Part shown: positions 1 through 8,621 of the stretch, piece by piece
Numbering within the stretch: position 1 is the first letter of the stretch
How the letters are laid out: the number at the start of each line of letters is the position of its first letter
Assembly (NCBI RefSeq): GCF_020742345.1
Contig: NZ_DYXC01000005.1
Location: forward strand, 1 to 31,604
Length of the DNA: 31,604 bases
Direction of reading: 5' to 3'
Source of the DNA: Enteractinococcus helveticum
Lineage (GTDB): Bacteria > Actinomycetota > Actinomycetes > Actinomycetales > Micrococcaceae
Translations under genes and position numbers: made by a program
The notes under the pieces: generated by a model
What the model was told of the DNA's origin: nothing
Database searches by the model: none
Seen by the model: the letters and a program-made list of their open reading frames with translations, nothing else

Positions 1-1358
1 AGCCAGTGTTGGATCAGAAAGGTTCCGTGGAAGCCCAGGAACAACATCCAAAAATGGAGTTTGCCCCAGGTCTCATTCAACATCTTTCCGGTGAATTTTG
101 GCCACCAGAAGTAGAAACCCCCGAACATCGCGAACACCACGGTCCCGAAGACAACGTAGTGGAAGTGCGCGACAACGAAATATGTATCTGTCACGTGGAA
201 GTCTAGTGGAGGTGCTGCGAGGATGATGCCGGTCAATCCTCCGAAAAGGAAGGTCACCAGGAACCCCAGACTCCACAGCATAGGCGTCTCAAAAGTGATC
301 GACCCCCGCCACATCGTTCCGATCCAGTTGACGAACTTTACGCCAGTGGGGACGGCAATGAGCATGGTCATGAGTGAGAAGAACGGCAGGAGCACTGATC
401 CGGTCGCATACATGTGGTGTGCCCATACGGTCATGGACAATGCCGCTATGCTGGCGGTTGCAAACACCAGTGATTTATAGCCGAAGATTGGTTTGCGGGA
501 GAAGACGGGAATGATCTCAGTGATAATCCCGAAGAATGGCAGAGCAATAATGTAGACCTCAGGGTGACCGAAGAACCAAAACAGGTGTTGCCACAGGATG
601 GCGCCACCATTTTCTGGGTCAAAAATATGACCCCCGAATCGACGATCGAGTCCCAAGGCGAATAGTGCTGCGGCAAGCGGTGGGAATGCCATCAGCACCA
701 TGAAAGCTGTGATCAGTGAGTTCCAGGTAAAAATTGGCACGCGCCACATTGTCATTCCAGGAGCACGCATGGTGATGATCGTTGTAGCGATATTTACACC
801 ACCGAGGATGGTCCCAAAGCCCTGGAGCCCAAGACCGAAGACCCATAAATCACCGCCAATACCGGGCGAAAATATTGTATTCGACAACGGCGCATAACCG
901 GTCCAGCCAAAGGCTGCTGCACCCTGCGGGGTAAGAAATCCTGATACGGCGATCATGGAACCGAATAAAAAGAACCAATACGACAATGCATTGAGACGTG
1001 GAAATGCCACATCCGGCGCCCCGATTTGTAGGGGCATGATGACGTTGGCAAACCCGATGAATAATGGTGTCGCGAACATGAGCAACATCAGTGTGCCGTG
1101 CATGGTGAATAACTGGTTGAACTGTTCTTTCGTTTGGAGGATCTGCATTCCAGGTAAGAACAATTCACTGCGAATCAGCAGGGCCATGACTCCGGCGAGA
1201 CTAAAGAAAACAAACGATGTAATGAGATATAGGTACCCAATGGTCTTGTGATCAGTCGTTGTCATCCAATTGACAATGAGTCGACCTTTTGAAACCGGCA
1301 CGACCTGTGGTCCTAGCCGTTGCCGGCGTTGATCTTGGGTGTATTCATAAGTCGTCAT
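1..1358 (-). CDS. ctaD: Cytochrome c oxidase subunit I (aa3 type), 3' end cut by window
   Basis: This is the catalytic heme-copper subunit of the terminal oxidase in the membrane; it reduces oxygen to water using electrons from cytochrome c and pumps protons. Translation from the ATG at 1358 gives 452 codons without a stop, running off the window. The family hallmarks are visible in order: the TDHKTIGYLY start region, the low-spin heme helix with HGTLMLLMF, the HPEVYIIALPFFG segment with the CuB histidine and cross-linked tyrosine, the HHMYATG pair of CuB histidines, the GVKFVNW proton-channel segment, and the HFHYVVFG heme-ligand region. The last residues (TFLIQHW) match a point roughly four fifths through the family. 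A GAGGTG ribosome binding site sits about 10 bases upstream. The C-terminal part lies outside the window. Identity is near certain. Confidence 0.97.
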   Translation of the reverse strand, partial: MTTYEYTQDQRRQRLGPQVVPVSKGRLIVNWMTTTDHKTIGYLYLITSFVFFSLAGVMALLIRSELFLPGMQILQTKEQFNQLFTMHGTLMLLMFATPLFIGFANVIMPLQIGAPDVAFPRLNALSYWFFLFGSMIAVSGFLTPQGAAAFGWTGYAPLSNTIFSPGIGGDLWVFGLGLQGFGTILGGVNIATTIITMRAPGMTMWRVPIFTWNSLITAFMVLMAFPPLAAALFALGLDRRFGGHIFDPENGGAILWQHLFWFFGHPEVYIIALPFFGIITEIIPVFSRKPIFGYKSLVFATASIAALSMTVWAHHMYATGSVLLPFFSLMTMLIAVPTGVKFVNWIGTMWRGSITFETPMLWSLGFLVTFLFGGLTGIILAAPPLDFHVTDTYFVVAHFHYVVFGTVVFAMFGGFYFWWPKFTGKMLNETWGKLHFWMLFLGFHGTFLIQHW

Positions 1359-1702
1359 GTCCGGTTTACACCTCGACACTTCCTGAGTTCGCAACGCTGT
1401 TATGCAGTTCTGATGAATTTATCCATCGACATAATGAAAGCCAGCACGAACCAACGTTGGGGCAGTACTGTTCTGAAACAGTAAAATCCATGCCCCGTAC
1501 GACCCATCATGGACAGACGATTAATCTGCAGCGTACAAACCTCAACTATGAAATACTATGGGCCTTCATGGTTCGGGCTCGCGCTCATACTGACTTCAAG
1601 CGTCCAACATGCAAGGATCGGTTTTCAACGACACCGCGACACTGATATCAAATGTTCAACAGCTGCATGCACAGGCATAGTCGAATTGAGCGACCCTTTG
1701 GG
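1359..1702. other. Intergenic region upstream of ctaD, with inverted repeats
   Basis: About 344 bases separate the serpin stop from the ctaD start, both genes being on the minus strand. No convincing gene is present. A perfect 10-bp palindrome (CCAACGTTGG) lies at 1451-1460. An inverted repeat with 6-bp arms (ACTGTT, loop CTGA, AACAGT) lies at 1467-1482. A short stem (GACCC TTT GGGTC) lies at 1692-1704 across the serpin stop codon but has no U-tract. The ctaD promoter must lie here or further upstream; no clear -35/-10 pair was identified. Confidence 0.4.
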
Positions 1703-2989
1703 TCATCGAGGATCGCTGACGGCTGCCATGAACAAGGGCCATTCAGTTTCGGTATGCACTATCCGCAGCGCAAAGGGACGATCCACGTGCATCTCGACGG
1801 AGTCTTCGACGACGGGTGCAGAGATTTCGGCAACTCCGATCTCGGTCACCGCTGCAGCTACCGTACCGGCTTCGTCAACTTGCAAAACGGCCTGATGATT
1901 TACGCTTTCAATCCATAGGTCTGATTCCATGATGCCGTCGAGGCTGTTGCCTGCAAGCGTTTGGGCAAGACCTTGATCATCGGAGAGAAAGCGTAATAGG
2001 TCTGTGGTCTCGCGCGACGATGAGAGATCCATCACCGGCATGCTGAGGTCGACCTGTGTAGTCGCATTCTCTCGAGTCAGCCGTTGTGAAATCTGTTCCC
2101 AGTCTGCTGCTGACAACGATCGCGCTGATTGAGCTTCAGCAGGAAGCACGATATCCATGGCGAAGCTTTCGGTATAGGGTAACCGGACGATCTGGGCATT
2201 CTGATACTCCGTATATTGGGCAGTCACGATTTGTTCCATGATGTCGGTCTGAATGAGCTTGCCACCTGGCAAAGTGAAGTCTCCAGGCTGTGCTGTCTCG
2301 AAAGGTGCAGCCCAAGCAGCAGCCATAAGGATTGCGTTTTGTAACACCATCAGGGTCTTTTCGGTCGGTTCGACCCCAGATTCTTCAATCAGACCTCCGG
2401 TGTGGTGGTTCGCCCATTCGTCCAGGATTCGTTGGGCCGTATCAGAGCTAAAATCCACTTCTTGGACCCCGGCATCATAATGCTTGGCCAGCGTGTCCAG
2501 ATAGGTAGCTTTAACATCTCCGTCATTCCGGACCACAGTGTGATTGGCCATGTGAACCATCGGCCGTTCGGGTAGCTCTTCGTCGTGAATGCTCGCAGGA
2601 TCGCCGTCATACTGAGCCAGCGTTGCTTGTAATGCGCTAAACGCCTGGGTGCGCTCGTCTTGCGATGCGCCAAGAAAACCGTCCAGCTCCTCGGCTGCTT
2701 CTGCTTCCGCCCCTTCAGCGAGCATGGCAAAGGCCATGGCAATCGAGGCCGGGGACAACACGACGTTTTCTTCGGCATCGTGGAATTGCAGGGCAGCTGC
2801 GCCGATCTCGGTGGTTGCCCGGACAACGTCGTCTACCGATGTGGCTTCCTCAAGGGACACCGGCTGATATTCCACCGTAGAGCGCGACGTGGTGTCGTCA
2901 GGCGTTGGACTGCACGCGGTGAGCGCGAGTAGCCCAACAACAAACGAGGCAGCACTTTTGAAAATGAGAGGTTTTCTGACGGCGCACAT
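1703..2989 (-). CDS. Lipoprotein serpin (serine protease inhibitor family)
   Basis: This is a predicted surface-anchored member of the serpin family, which inhibits serine (sometimes cysteine) proteases by a suicide mechanism. The 428-residue product begins with a lipoprotein signal peptide: basic residues 5-11, a hydrophobic core and the lipobox LTAC with Cys26 as the lipidation site. The serpin fold follows, with the NVVLSPASIAMAFAML helix near the start, EWANHHTGGLI, and the VLQNAILMAAAWAAPF strand. The C-terminus has a reactive-centre hinge around residues 373-382 (EAGTVAAAVT) and ends with DRPFALRI...PLFMAAVSDP. Small residues at hinge positions P12-P9 are those expected of an inhibitory rather than non-inhibitory serpin. 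The simple P17 count places the scissile bond near Ile389-Ser390. The loop is a few residues longer than in mammalian serpins, so this is approximate. No strong ribosome binding site is visible before the ATG. The target protease is unknown. Confidence 0.93.
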   Translation of the reverse strand: MCAVRKPLIFKSAASFVVGLLALTACSPTPDDTTSRSTVEYQPVSLEEATSVDDVVRATTEIGAAALQFHDAEENVVLSPASIAMAFAMLAEGAEAEAAEELDGFLGASQDERTQAFSALQATLAQYDGDPASIHDEELPERPMVHMANHTVVRNDGDVKATYLDTLAKHYDAGVQEVDFSSDTAQRILDEWANHHTGGLIEESGVEPTEKTLMVLQNAILMAAAWAAPFETAQPGDFTLPGGKLIQTDIMEQIVTAQYTEYQNAQIVRLPYTESFAMDIVLPAEAQSARSLSAADWEQISQRLTRENATTQVDLSMPVMDLSSSRETTDLLRFLSDDQGLAQTLAGNSLDGIMESDLWIESVNHQAVLQVDEAGTVAAAVTEIGVAEISAPVVEDSVEMHVDRPFALRIVHTETEWPLFMAAVSDPR

Positions 2990-3073
2990 ATGGCAATCTT
3001 AGACTGCCGTGAAATAACTTCTGGGGATCATCGGAAAGTATGCCTGACCGGGCGGGATCTCCCCGTGTGGTGG

Positions 3074-3781
3074 TTATCGCAGCCGATTGTTATGCTGGCG
3101 CAGTTCAGCTTCCAGATCGATGCCCTGGGCGCGGGCGATTCTGACGAGTTCAAATAATTGCGCACCAACGTCCTCGGCGGTGAGATCAACTGTCGCCGAG
3201 GTGGCACTGGGTGTCTGTCCGAGTGGATCAACCGGTTGACGGTTTGCCCGGTCCACAATTTTGGCAGCAGCTGCGAGCGCGGGGAGTCCGGGCGGTAGGT
3301 CGAAGATCGATGCCCGTGCGGCATCTTCTGCTGAAGTCTGGTCTCCTTTTTCGGCCTGTTTGATCTGTTCCCAGTTCTTTTCCACATCATCGATGGTGAT
3401 GTTGCCCAGTTGGTCTTCGGACAGCAGCTGTCCGTCGGCGTCGAAGACGTGCGGATTACGCCGTAGCATCTTTTCGCTGATGGCATCAGCGACGTCGTCG
3501 ACGGTAAATGCGCCGGCTTGTTCGGCGATCGCCGAATGCAGCGTGACTTGGAAGAGCACATCGCCGAGTTCTTTGCGGAACTCTTCGTAGGTGCCGTTTG
3601 TGGCCGCGACGTCGTCCCAGGCACTAGCAGGAACGGATTCGATGACTTCAACGGCCTCGTAGGCTTCTTCGATGAGGTATTCGGTGAGTTGGTGGTGGGT
3701 CAGCTGCTGTGTCCAGGGGCAATATTTGCGCAACTGGGCGGTGATCCACACGAGGCGTTGTAGGCCGGAGGTGTCTGCCAT
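3074..3781 (-). CDS. mazG: MazG-family nucleoside triphosphate pyrophosphohydrolase
   Basis: This cytoplasmic enzyme hydrolyses (deoxy)nucleoside triphosphates to monophosphate and pyrophosphate, a clean-up role. The 235-residue protein starts with the family segment LRKYCPWTQQLTH (residues 17-29; the usual CPWD is CPWT here). The metal-binding EEAYE (38-42) and ELGDVLFQ (71-78) follow, then the RRNPHVF segment (107-113). Length is near the single-unit end of the family (about 260 in E. coli); the C-terminal part is divergent, consistent with one active MazG domain. It starts 9 bases after the adenosine deaminase stop and is the last gene of the run beginning at 9784, fitting a nucleotide-salvage operon. 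Confidence 0.92.
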   Translation of the reverse strand: MADTSGLQRLVWITAQLRKYCPWTQQLTHHQLTEYLIEEAYEAVEVIESVPASAWDDVAATNGTYEEFRKELGDVLFQVTLHSAIAEQAGAFTVDDVADAISEKMLRRNPHVFDADGQLLSEDQLGNITIDDVEKNWEQIKQAEKGDQTSAEDAARASIFDLPPGLPALAAAAKIVDRANRQPVDPLGQTPSATSATVDLTAEDVGAQLFELVRIARAQGIDLEAELRQHNNRLR

Positions 3782-3790
3782 GATGGGTGG

Positions 3791-5029
3791 TTATTCCTGG
3801 TCGTCTTCGTCGTCAATTTCTACGAAGAAGACGGGCGCTTCTGGGTCATCTTGATCGTGTACGCCGGCGATGACGTCCATCCAAGAGAATTCGATGAATT
3901 CGCGCAGCTGATCGCGAGCGTATTCGGTTTGGAATGCACCTTTGACGGCATTGAGCTGAAATTCCAGCAGGTCGATCATGGTGTAGCCGTAGGTGGCGGC
4001 GAGGGTGTAAAGCTCATCGGTGAGGCTGACACCGGAGATCAGACGGTTGTCCGGGTTGACGGTAACGGCGAAACCGGAGCGGTAGAGCAGATCAAATGGG
4101 TGGTTCTGCAGCGGGGCATCTTCGGGGCCGGGTGTGACGGCGGCGGTTTGAATATTGGAGGTTGGGCACAGTTCCAGCACGGTGTTGTTGTACAGGGTGC
4201 GGTTGGCAACATCGCCCCAGACCATGATCTCTTGGTCATCGTCGAGTTCCACATTGGATAGGTCTTGGACCATATTCACTCCGTGGCCAATGCGCAGTGC
4301 GCGTCCGGAGGTCAGGGCGGCGGCGATGGAGTCCAGGCCGTCGGCTTCACCGGCGTGGATGGTAATGGGTACGAAGCGTTCATCGAGCCAGGCAAAGACC
4401 TCGGCAAATCGAGTGGCTGGGAAGCCGTGTTCTGGTCCGGCGATGTCAAATGCCACGACCGAGCCCTTGGGTCGGTGGCGGTGGGTCAGCTCGGCGATTT
4501 CTTGGGCGTTCTCCACAGTGTTCTGACGCATCGCGCATAGGATCTGGTGGACTTGGAGTCCACCGTCGAGTTCCTGCATGGCTTTTTCCAACCCGGCGGT
4601 GACGGCATCAACGGTTTCATCCAGGCTTAGCCCGTTGCGGGTGTGTTGTTCGGGAGCCCATCGGACTTCGCCGTAGACCACCCCGTCTTCGGCAAGGTCT
4701 ATGGCAAATTCATAGGCAATGCGTTCCAGGGCCTGCGCGGTTTGCATCACGGCGGTGGTGTGATCAAACATTTCCAAGTATTTGGGCAGTGAGCCGGCAT
4801 TGGCTGCGGCTGCGAACCAGTCGGCTAGGTCCTCTTCGGTATCGGCAGGCAGCTGGTGGCCGACGGCTTGGGCCAATTCCCACACCGTTTCGACCCGGAG
4901 GCCGCCGTCGAGGTGATCATGCAGCGAGACTTTTGGTAGGCCGGCCAGATCGAGGGCAAACGGGTCCAGGTTCAAGTCGTCTTCTGGTCCAAGGGCTGGG
5001 GTGTTGTCAGTGGATTCCTGTTTCATCAC
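3791..5029 (-). CDS. add: Adenosine deaminase
   Basis: It converts (deoxy)adenosine to (deoxy)inosine plus ammonia in purine salvage, using a zinc ion. The 412-residue protein carries all the family motifs: SLHDHLDGG with zinc ligands His37 and His39, the ITIHAGE segment with His225 and Glu228, RIGHG with His249, LELCPTSN (286-292), and VTVNPDNRLISG with Asp327. The form LHDHLDGG, rather than LHxHLDG with a downstream NTDDP, is typical of actinobacterial members. The start is GTG at 5029 immediately followed by ATG at 5026; neither has a strong ribosome binding site. Either way the start overlaps the dedA stop, so translational coupling is likely. Confidence 0.96.
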   Translation of the reverse strand: MMKQESTDNTPALGPEDDLNLDPFALDLAGLPKVSLHDHLDGGLRVETVWELAQAVGHQLPADTEEDLADWFAAAANAGSLPKYLEMFDHTTAVMQTAQALERIAYEFAIDLAEDGVVYGEVRWAPEQHTRNGLSLDETVDAVTAGLEKAMQELDGGLQVHQILCAMRQNTVENAQEIAELTHRHRPKGSVVAFDIAGPEHGFPATRFAEVFAWLDERFVPITIHAGEADGLDSIAAALTSGRALRIGHGVNMVQDLSNVELDDDQEIMVWGDVANRTLYNNTVLELCPTSNIQTAAVTPGPEDAPLQNHPFDLLYRSGFAVTVNPDNRLISGVSLTDELYTLAATYGYTMIDLLEFQLNAVKGAFQTEYARDQLREFIEFSWMDVIAGVHDQDDPEAPVFFVEIDDEDDQE

Positions 5030-5682
5030 GAGTCCGAGTCTAGGCTAGTTTCAGTGTTGTCGGCTTCTTGGTCAAGATGTTTGTCCATGCGGTTGCGCAT
5101 AAATCTTTTGATTCCCCGGTCGATGATCCACCCCAGGATGGCGGCGAAGACTAATGCCAGGCCGATTTGTAGGATAGTGTTGTCCAACCAGCCCGAGGTG
5201 AAGTACCCAATGGCCAGTGAATAGGCTGCCCAGATGGCGGCAGAGATGAAGTCTAAGATCATGAACTTGGCCACCTTCATGTGGGTGGCACCGGCGATGA
5301 AATTCACGGCCACGCGTCCGCCGGGGATATGACGGGCGGTGATGACGACGAGCGCACCGGAGTGGCGCAGCGTTTCTTTGACCCCGCCGATCGCCCGGAC
5401 CACCGAGCGGGTACGCATCCAGCGGAAACGGGTGACCCCGATGGTGCGGCCCAGCCAGTAGGCGATTTGGTCGCCGATGAAGGCACCGAACCAGCCTGCA
5501 AAAAACAGTTGGACCAGGCTGATGCCCGGGCGTTGATCCGAGATCGAGGCCAGGGCAACGAGGACGGATTCGGATGGGACAACCGGAAAAAACCCGTCGA
5601 TAAGGCTGAGCAAGAAGACAGCCAGCGGCATCCACCAGGCGCCTGCTGCCTGCAGAATGAGCTCTTCTAGAAAGTCCAACAA
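5026..5682 (-). CDS. DedA family membrane protein
   Basis: This is a polytopic inner-membrane protein of the DedA/VTT family. Members are linked to lipid-carrier recycling, envelope integrity and membrane potential; the exact substrate here is unknown. The 218-residue product has a re-entrant-loop-like segment SLIDGFFPVVPSE near the N-terminus and the diagnostic (R)HIPGGRVAVNFIAGA segment in the middle, corresponding to the family's F/RxxPGxR motif. Hydrophobic helices lie in both halves and a charged tail follows. The start is a TTG at 5682 with AGGA 8 bases upstream; a second TTG follows directly. It lies 21 bases after deoA and overlaps the adenosine deaminase start, so it is co-transcribed with the salvage genes without an obvious functional link. 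Confidence 0.9.
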   Translation of the reverse strand: MLDFLEELILQAAGAWWMPLAVFLLSLIDGFFPVVPSESVLVALASISDQRPGISLVQLFFAGWFGAFIGDQIAYWLGRTIGVTRFRWMRTRSVVRAIGGVKETLRHSGALVVITARHIPGGRVAVNFIAGATHMKVAKFMILDFISAAIWAAYSLAIGYFTSGWLDNTILQIGLALVFAAILGWIIDRGIKRFMRNRMDKHLDQEADNTETSLDSDS

Positions 5683-5703
5683 GTCTGCGATCCTACGGTG
5701 GGG

Positions 5704-6972
5704 TTAGTCTATGACGTCGATGATCAAATCAGGAGTATGAAATGTTTCGGCCACGTCGAGGGCCGATTCCAGCAGTTCTTGGGCGGCTGGGATCCGGTCT
5801 TCAGTCTCAGTGTAGAGCGTCATCAGGGGTTGACCAGCAGTGATGCGCTCGCCAGGTTTTGCATGTAGCCGTATTCCGGCGGTGGCCTGGACCGGTTGGC
5901 CTTGGATCTGACGACCAGCGCCCAGGCGCCAGGCTGCCTCGCCTACGGCGCGGGCATCCATGCGGGTCAGCACTCCGGTTTCGGGTGCGACCACAGTGTG
6001 TTCATGCGGTGCGGTGGGTAACTGTGCATCAGGATCACCGAACTGGGCGGCAACTATGGCTCGCCAGGTGTCCATGGCTTTGCCGTTGACCAGGTGCTCG
6101 GCTGGATCGGCGTCGATACCTGCACCGGCCAGCATATGCTGTGCCAGGGTGAGCGTCAGTTCTACGACGTCGTCGGGTCCCCCGCCCGCTAGGACTTCCA
6201 AGGTTTCTTCGACTTCCATGGCATTGCCCACGGTAGAACCCAGCGGGGTGTCCATGCGCGTGAGCACCGCGGTGGTGGCAACCCCGTGTTCCTTGCCTAA
6301 CCACACCATTTTTTCGGCCAGTTGGCGGGCGGCGTCTTGATCTTGCATGAACGCGCCGGTGCCGGTTTTGACATCGAGTACCAGGGTGTCGGTGCCTTCG
6401 GCCAATTTTTTGGACATGATCGATGAGGCAATCAGCGGCATGGAGTCGACGGTGGCGGTGACGTCGCGTAGGGCATAGATTTTCTTATCGGCCGGAGCCA
6501 GTTGTCCGGTGGCCGCACAGATCACGCCGCCAACGGTACGCAGTTGGTTGCGGATGTGAGCTTCGGTGAGCTCCACGATGAATCCGGGGATGGATTCCAG
6601 TTTGTCCAGTGTGCCCCCGGTGTGGCCCAGGCCCCGACCTGATAGTTGCGGCACGGCGACACCGTAGGATGCGACCAATGGTGTCAGAGGTAGGGTGATT
6701 TTGTCGCCGACTCCCCCGGTGGAGTGTTTATCTGCGGTGGGTTTGCCCAGGTCGGAGAAGTTCAGGGTGGCCCCGGAGTTGAGCATCGCGGTGGTCAGGG
6801 CAAAGAGTTCGTCGTCATTGAGGCCGCGAAAATAGATGGCCATGGCCAGCGCAGCGAATTGTTCGTCCGATACCTCACCGGCGGTATAAGCATTGACCAT
6901 CCAGGTGATCTGCGCGGCTGTCAGGGCATGACCATCGCGTTTGGTGGTGATGATGTCCACGGCAGTAAACAT
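5704..6972 (-). CDS. deoA: Thymidine (pyrimidine-nucleoside) phosphorylase
   Basis: It phosphorolyses thymidine or deoxyuridine to the free base and deoxyribose-1-phosphate in pyrimidine salvage. The 422-residue protein has the N-terminal helical domain with KRDGHALT and the glycine-rich phosphate-binding signature KHSTGGVGDK (82-91). It also has SGRGLGHTGGTLDKLESIPGF, the thymidine phosphorylase family signature, and DVKTGTGAFM. Length agrees with the family (about 430-440). Sequence alone does not separate strict thymidine phosphorylase from the broader pyrimidine-nucleoside enzyme. It follows cytidine deaminase by 3 bases, so deamination of cytidine and cleavage of the product are encoded together. 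Confidence 0.96.
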   Translation of the reverse strand: MFTAVDIITTKRDGHALTAAQITWMVNAYTAGEVSDEQFAALAMAIYFRGLNDDELFALTTAMLNSGATLNFSDLGKPTADKHSTGGVGDKITLPLTPLVASYGVAVPQLSGRGLGHTGGTLDKLESIPGFIVELTEAHIRNQLRTVGGVICAATGQLAPADKKIYALRDVTATVDSMPLIASSIMSKKLAEGTDTLVLDVKTGTGAFMQDQDAARQLAEKMVWLGKEHGVATTAVLTRMDTPLGSTVGNAMEVEETLEVLAGGGPDDVVELTLTLAQHMLAGAGIDADPAEHLVNGKAMDTWRAIVAAQFGDPDAQLPTAPHEHTVVAPETGVLTRMDARAVGEAAWRLGAGRQIQGQPVQATAGIRLHAKPGERITAGQPLMTLYTETEDRIPAAQELLESALDVAETFHTPDLIIDVID

Positions 6973-6975
6973 GGG

Positions 6976-7362
6976 CTAGTCCTGCAGATTGTCGGGGCCA
7001 AAGGCGTGTGGCAGCAGCTGGGTCAGGGTGCTCGAGCCGCCGGGGGTGGCGATCAGGAGTTCCTTGGGGGCGTGTTCAAACAGTACCTGGCGGCACCGCC
7101 CGCACGGGGTGATGTATTCGCCGTGGCCATTGAGACACACCAGGTGGGTCAGCCTCGTGCCGGCTGACATGCGCCAGGCGGAGATCATGGCAACCTCGGC
7201 GCACTGGGTGAGGCCATATGAGGCGTTTTCAATATTGACGCCCGTGTGAATAACGCCTTGGTCATCCAGAGCTGCCGCCGCCACCGGGTGGTGCGAGTAC
7301 GGTGCATAGGCGCGCGGCAACACGCGGGTTGCCGCGGTATGCAGGTGGTCAAAAACTGACAT
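6976..7362 (-). CDS. cdd: Cytidine deaminase
   Basis: It deaminates cytidine and deoxycytidine to (deoxy)uridine. The 128-residue length is that of the small homotetrameric class. The zinc site is complete: C54-A-E56 (the Glu is the proton shuttle) and PCGRC with Cys87 and Cys90. The substrate-binding GVNIENASYGLT (41-52) is also present. The ATG at 7362 shares a base with the TGA of the preceding amidohydrolase (TGATG), and deoA follows 3 bases later. This implies tight translational coupling inside the salvage operon. Confidence 0.97.
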   Translation of the reverse strand: MSVFDHLHTAATRVLPRAYAPYSHHPVAAAALDDQGVIHTGVNIENASYGLTQCAEVAMISAWRMSAGTRLTHLVCLNGHGEYITPCGRCRQVLFEHAPKELLIATPGGSSTLTQLLPHAFGPDNLQD

Positions 7363-8621
7363 CAGGCGGCTCCCACGAGCGCACGTAATGCGGCCTGGGT
7401 GAAGATTTGCATGCCGACACCGATCGCACGTTCGTCCGGGTTGTAGTCACCCTGGTGTAGATCGTATGTGGGGCCCGAGGGGGTGCGGGTGCCCAACCGG
7501 AACATCGCCCCGGGCACTTGTTTAGTCATCCAGGCGAAGTCCTCACCGCCCATCGACTGGCTGGCCAATTCGATGGTCCGGGAACCCAGTTCAAAACGGG
7601 TCGCATCCTCAATGAGGTCCATTTCGGCTTCGTTATTGACCACGGGCGGTACACCACGAATGTGTTCCAGCTGTACTTTGACGCCGAAGGGCGCGGCCAC
7701 GTTGCCGATCACCTCATCGAGTAGCTCCGATGCCGAATCCCAGGCGTCGACGTCCAAGGTACGCAGGGTGCCGGCCAACTGACCGGTGGCCGGAATCGCG
7801 TTGGGGGCATGGCCGGCTTGGATATGCCCCCAGGTCAACTGGGCTCCGGATCGCACATCGATGCGGCGCCCAAGAATGGCCGGCACCTGGGCGGCAATCT
7901 GCGCCAGCGCATAGACCACATCCTGGGTTTGTTGTGGGCGCGAGGTGTGGCCACCGCGACCGGTCAGGGTCACACGGATGGTGTCGGTGGCAGAGGTAAT
8001 GGCCCCAATGCGGGTGCCGATCGTGCCCACGTTAAAGCTGGGGTCGGCGTGCAGCGCGATGATTCGGGGGACGTCTTGCAGGACCCCCTGGCGAATGACT
8101 TCCAACGAGCCACCGGGGAGTTTTTCTTCGGCGGGTTGGAAGATCACGCGAATGCGCCCGGTGAGATCCAAATGATCCACCGGCACCATCGTCTGCTGCA
8201 TCAGCAACCGGTGCAGCGTAATGGCGGTACCCAAACAGACCGCGGTGTGGATGTCATGACCACACGCATGGGCAATGCCATCATGTACCGAAGCGTATGG
8301 CAGCCCAGTTTCTTCTTTGACCGGCAGAGCATCAATATCAGCCCGGATACCCAGCACTATGGGGCCGGAGCCGATATCGACCCACGCGCCGGTGGATTCC
8401 AACCGGTGAGGATTCAACCCGTGCCGCTGCAGAGCAGCAATGATCTGCTCGGTGGTCCGAAATTCCCGGAACGACAATTCCGGGTGCTGGTGAATGTCGC
8501 GTCGCAACGCGATGGCTTCACCCAAGACTTCCTCAACCGCATGCGCGATCCGGGGCAAGCCCGGATCGTCTCGGACGGGCTGTTGATCAGAATGAATAAG
8601 TTTAGGTGGTGTATTACTCAC
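7362..8621 (-). CDS. M20 family (M20D) amidohydrolase
   Basis: This is a predicted metal-dependent amidohydrolase of the M20D group, which removes N-acyl groups from amino acids or related amides. The 419-residue protein has RRDIHQHPELSF (40-51), GIRADIDALPVKEETGLPYAS (91-111), the metal-ligand CGHDIHT (120-126), FQPAEE, LHADPSFNVGTIG and the C-terminal GGEDFAWM. The lid/dimerisation domain lies between the two catalytic halves. The substrate cannot be read from the sequence; indole-acetyl-amino acid, N-acetyl amino acid or p-aminobenzoyl-glutamate hydrolases share this pattern. Its ATG overlaps the guanylyltransferase stop by 4 bases (ATGA), and its stop overlaps the cdd start. Confidence 0.93.
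   Translation of the reverse strand: MSNTPPKLIHSDQQPVRDDPGLPRIAHAVEEVLGEAIALRRDIHQHPELSFREFRTTEQIIAALQRHGLNPHRLESTGAWVDIGSGPIVLGIRADIDALPVKEETGLPYASVHDGIAHACGHDIHTAVCLGTAITLHRLLMQQTMVPVDHLDLTGRIRVIFQPAEEKLPGGSLEVIRQGVLQDVPRIIALHADPSFNVGTIGTRIGAITSATDTIRVTLTGRGGHTSRPQQTQDVVYALAQIAAQVPAILGRRIDVRSGAQLTWGHIQAGHAPNAIPATGQLAGTLRTLDVDAWDSASELLDEVIGNVAAPFGVKVQLEHIRGVPPVVNNEAEMDLIEDATRFELGSRTIELASQSMGGEDFAWMTKQVPGAMFRLGTRTPSGPTYDLHQGDYNPDERAIGVGMQIFTQAALRALVGAA

Noticed and set aside
1289..1645. Open frame on the plus strand at the ctaD start and intergenic region
   Set aside because: It begins antisense to ctaD, lacks a ribosome binding site and shows no protein-like features.
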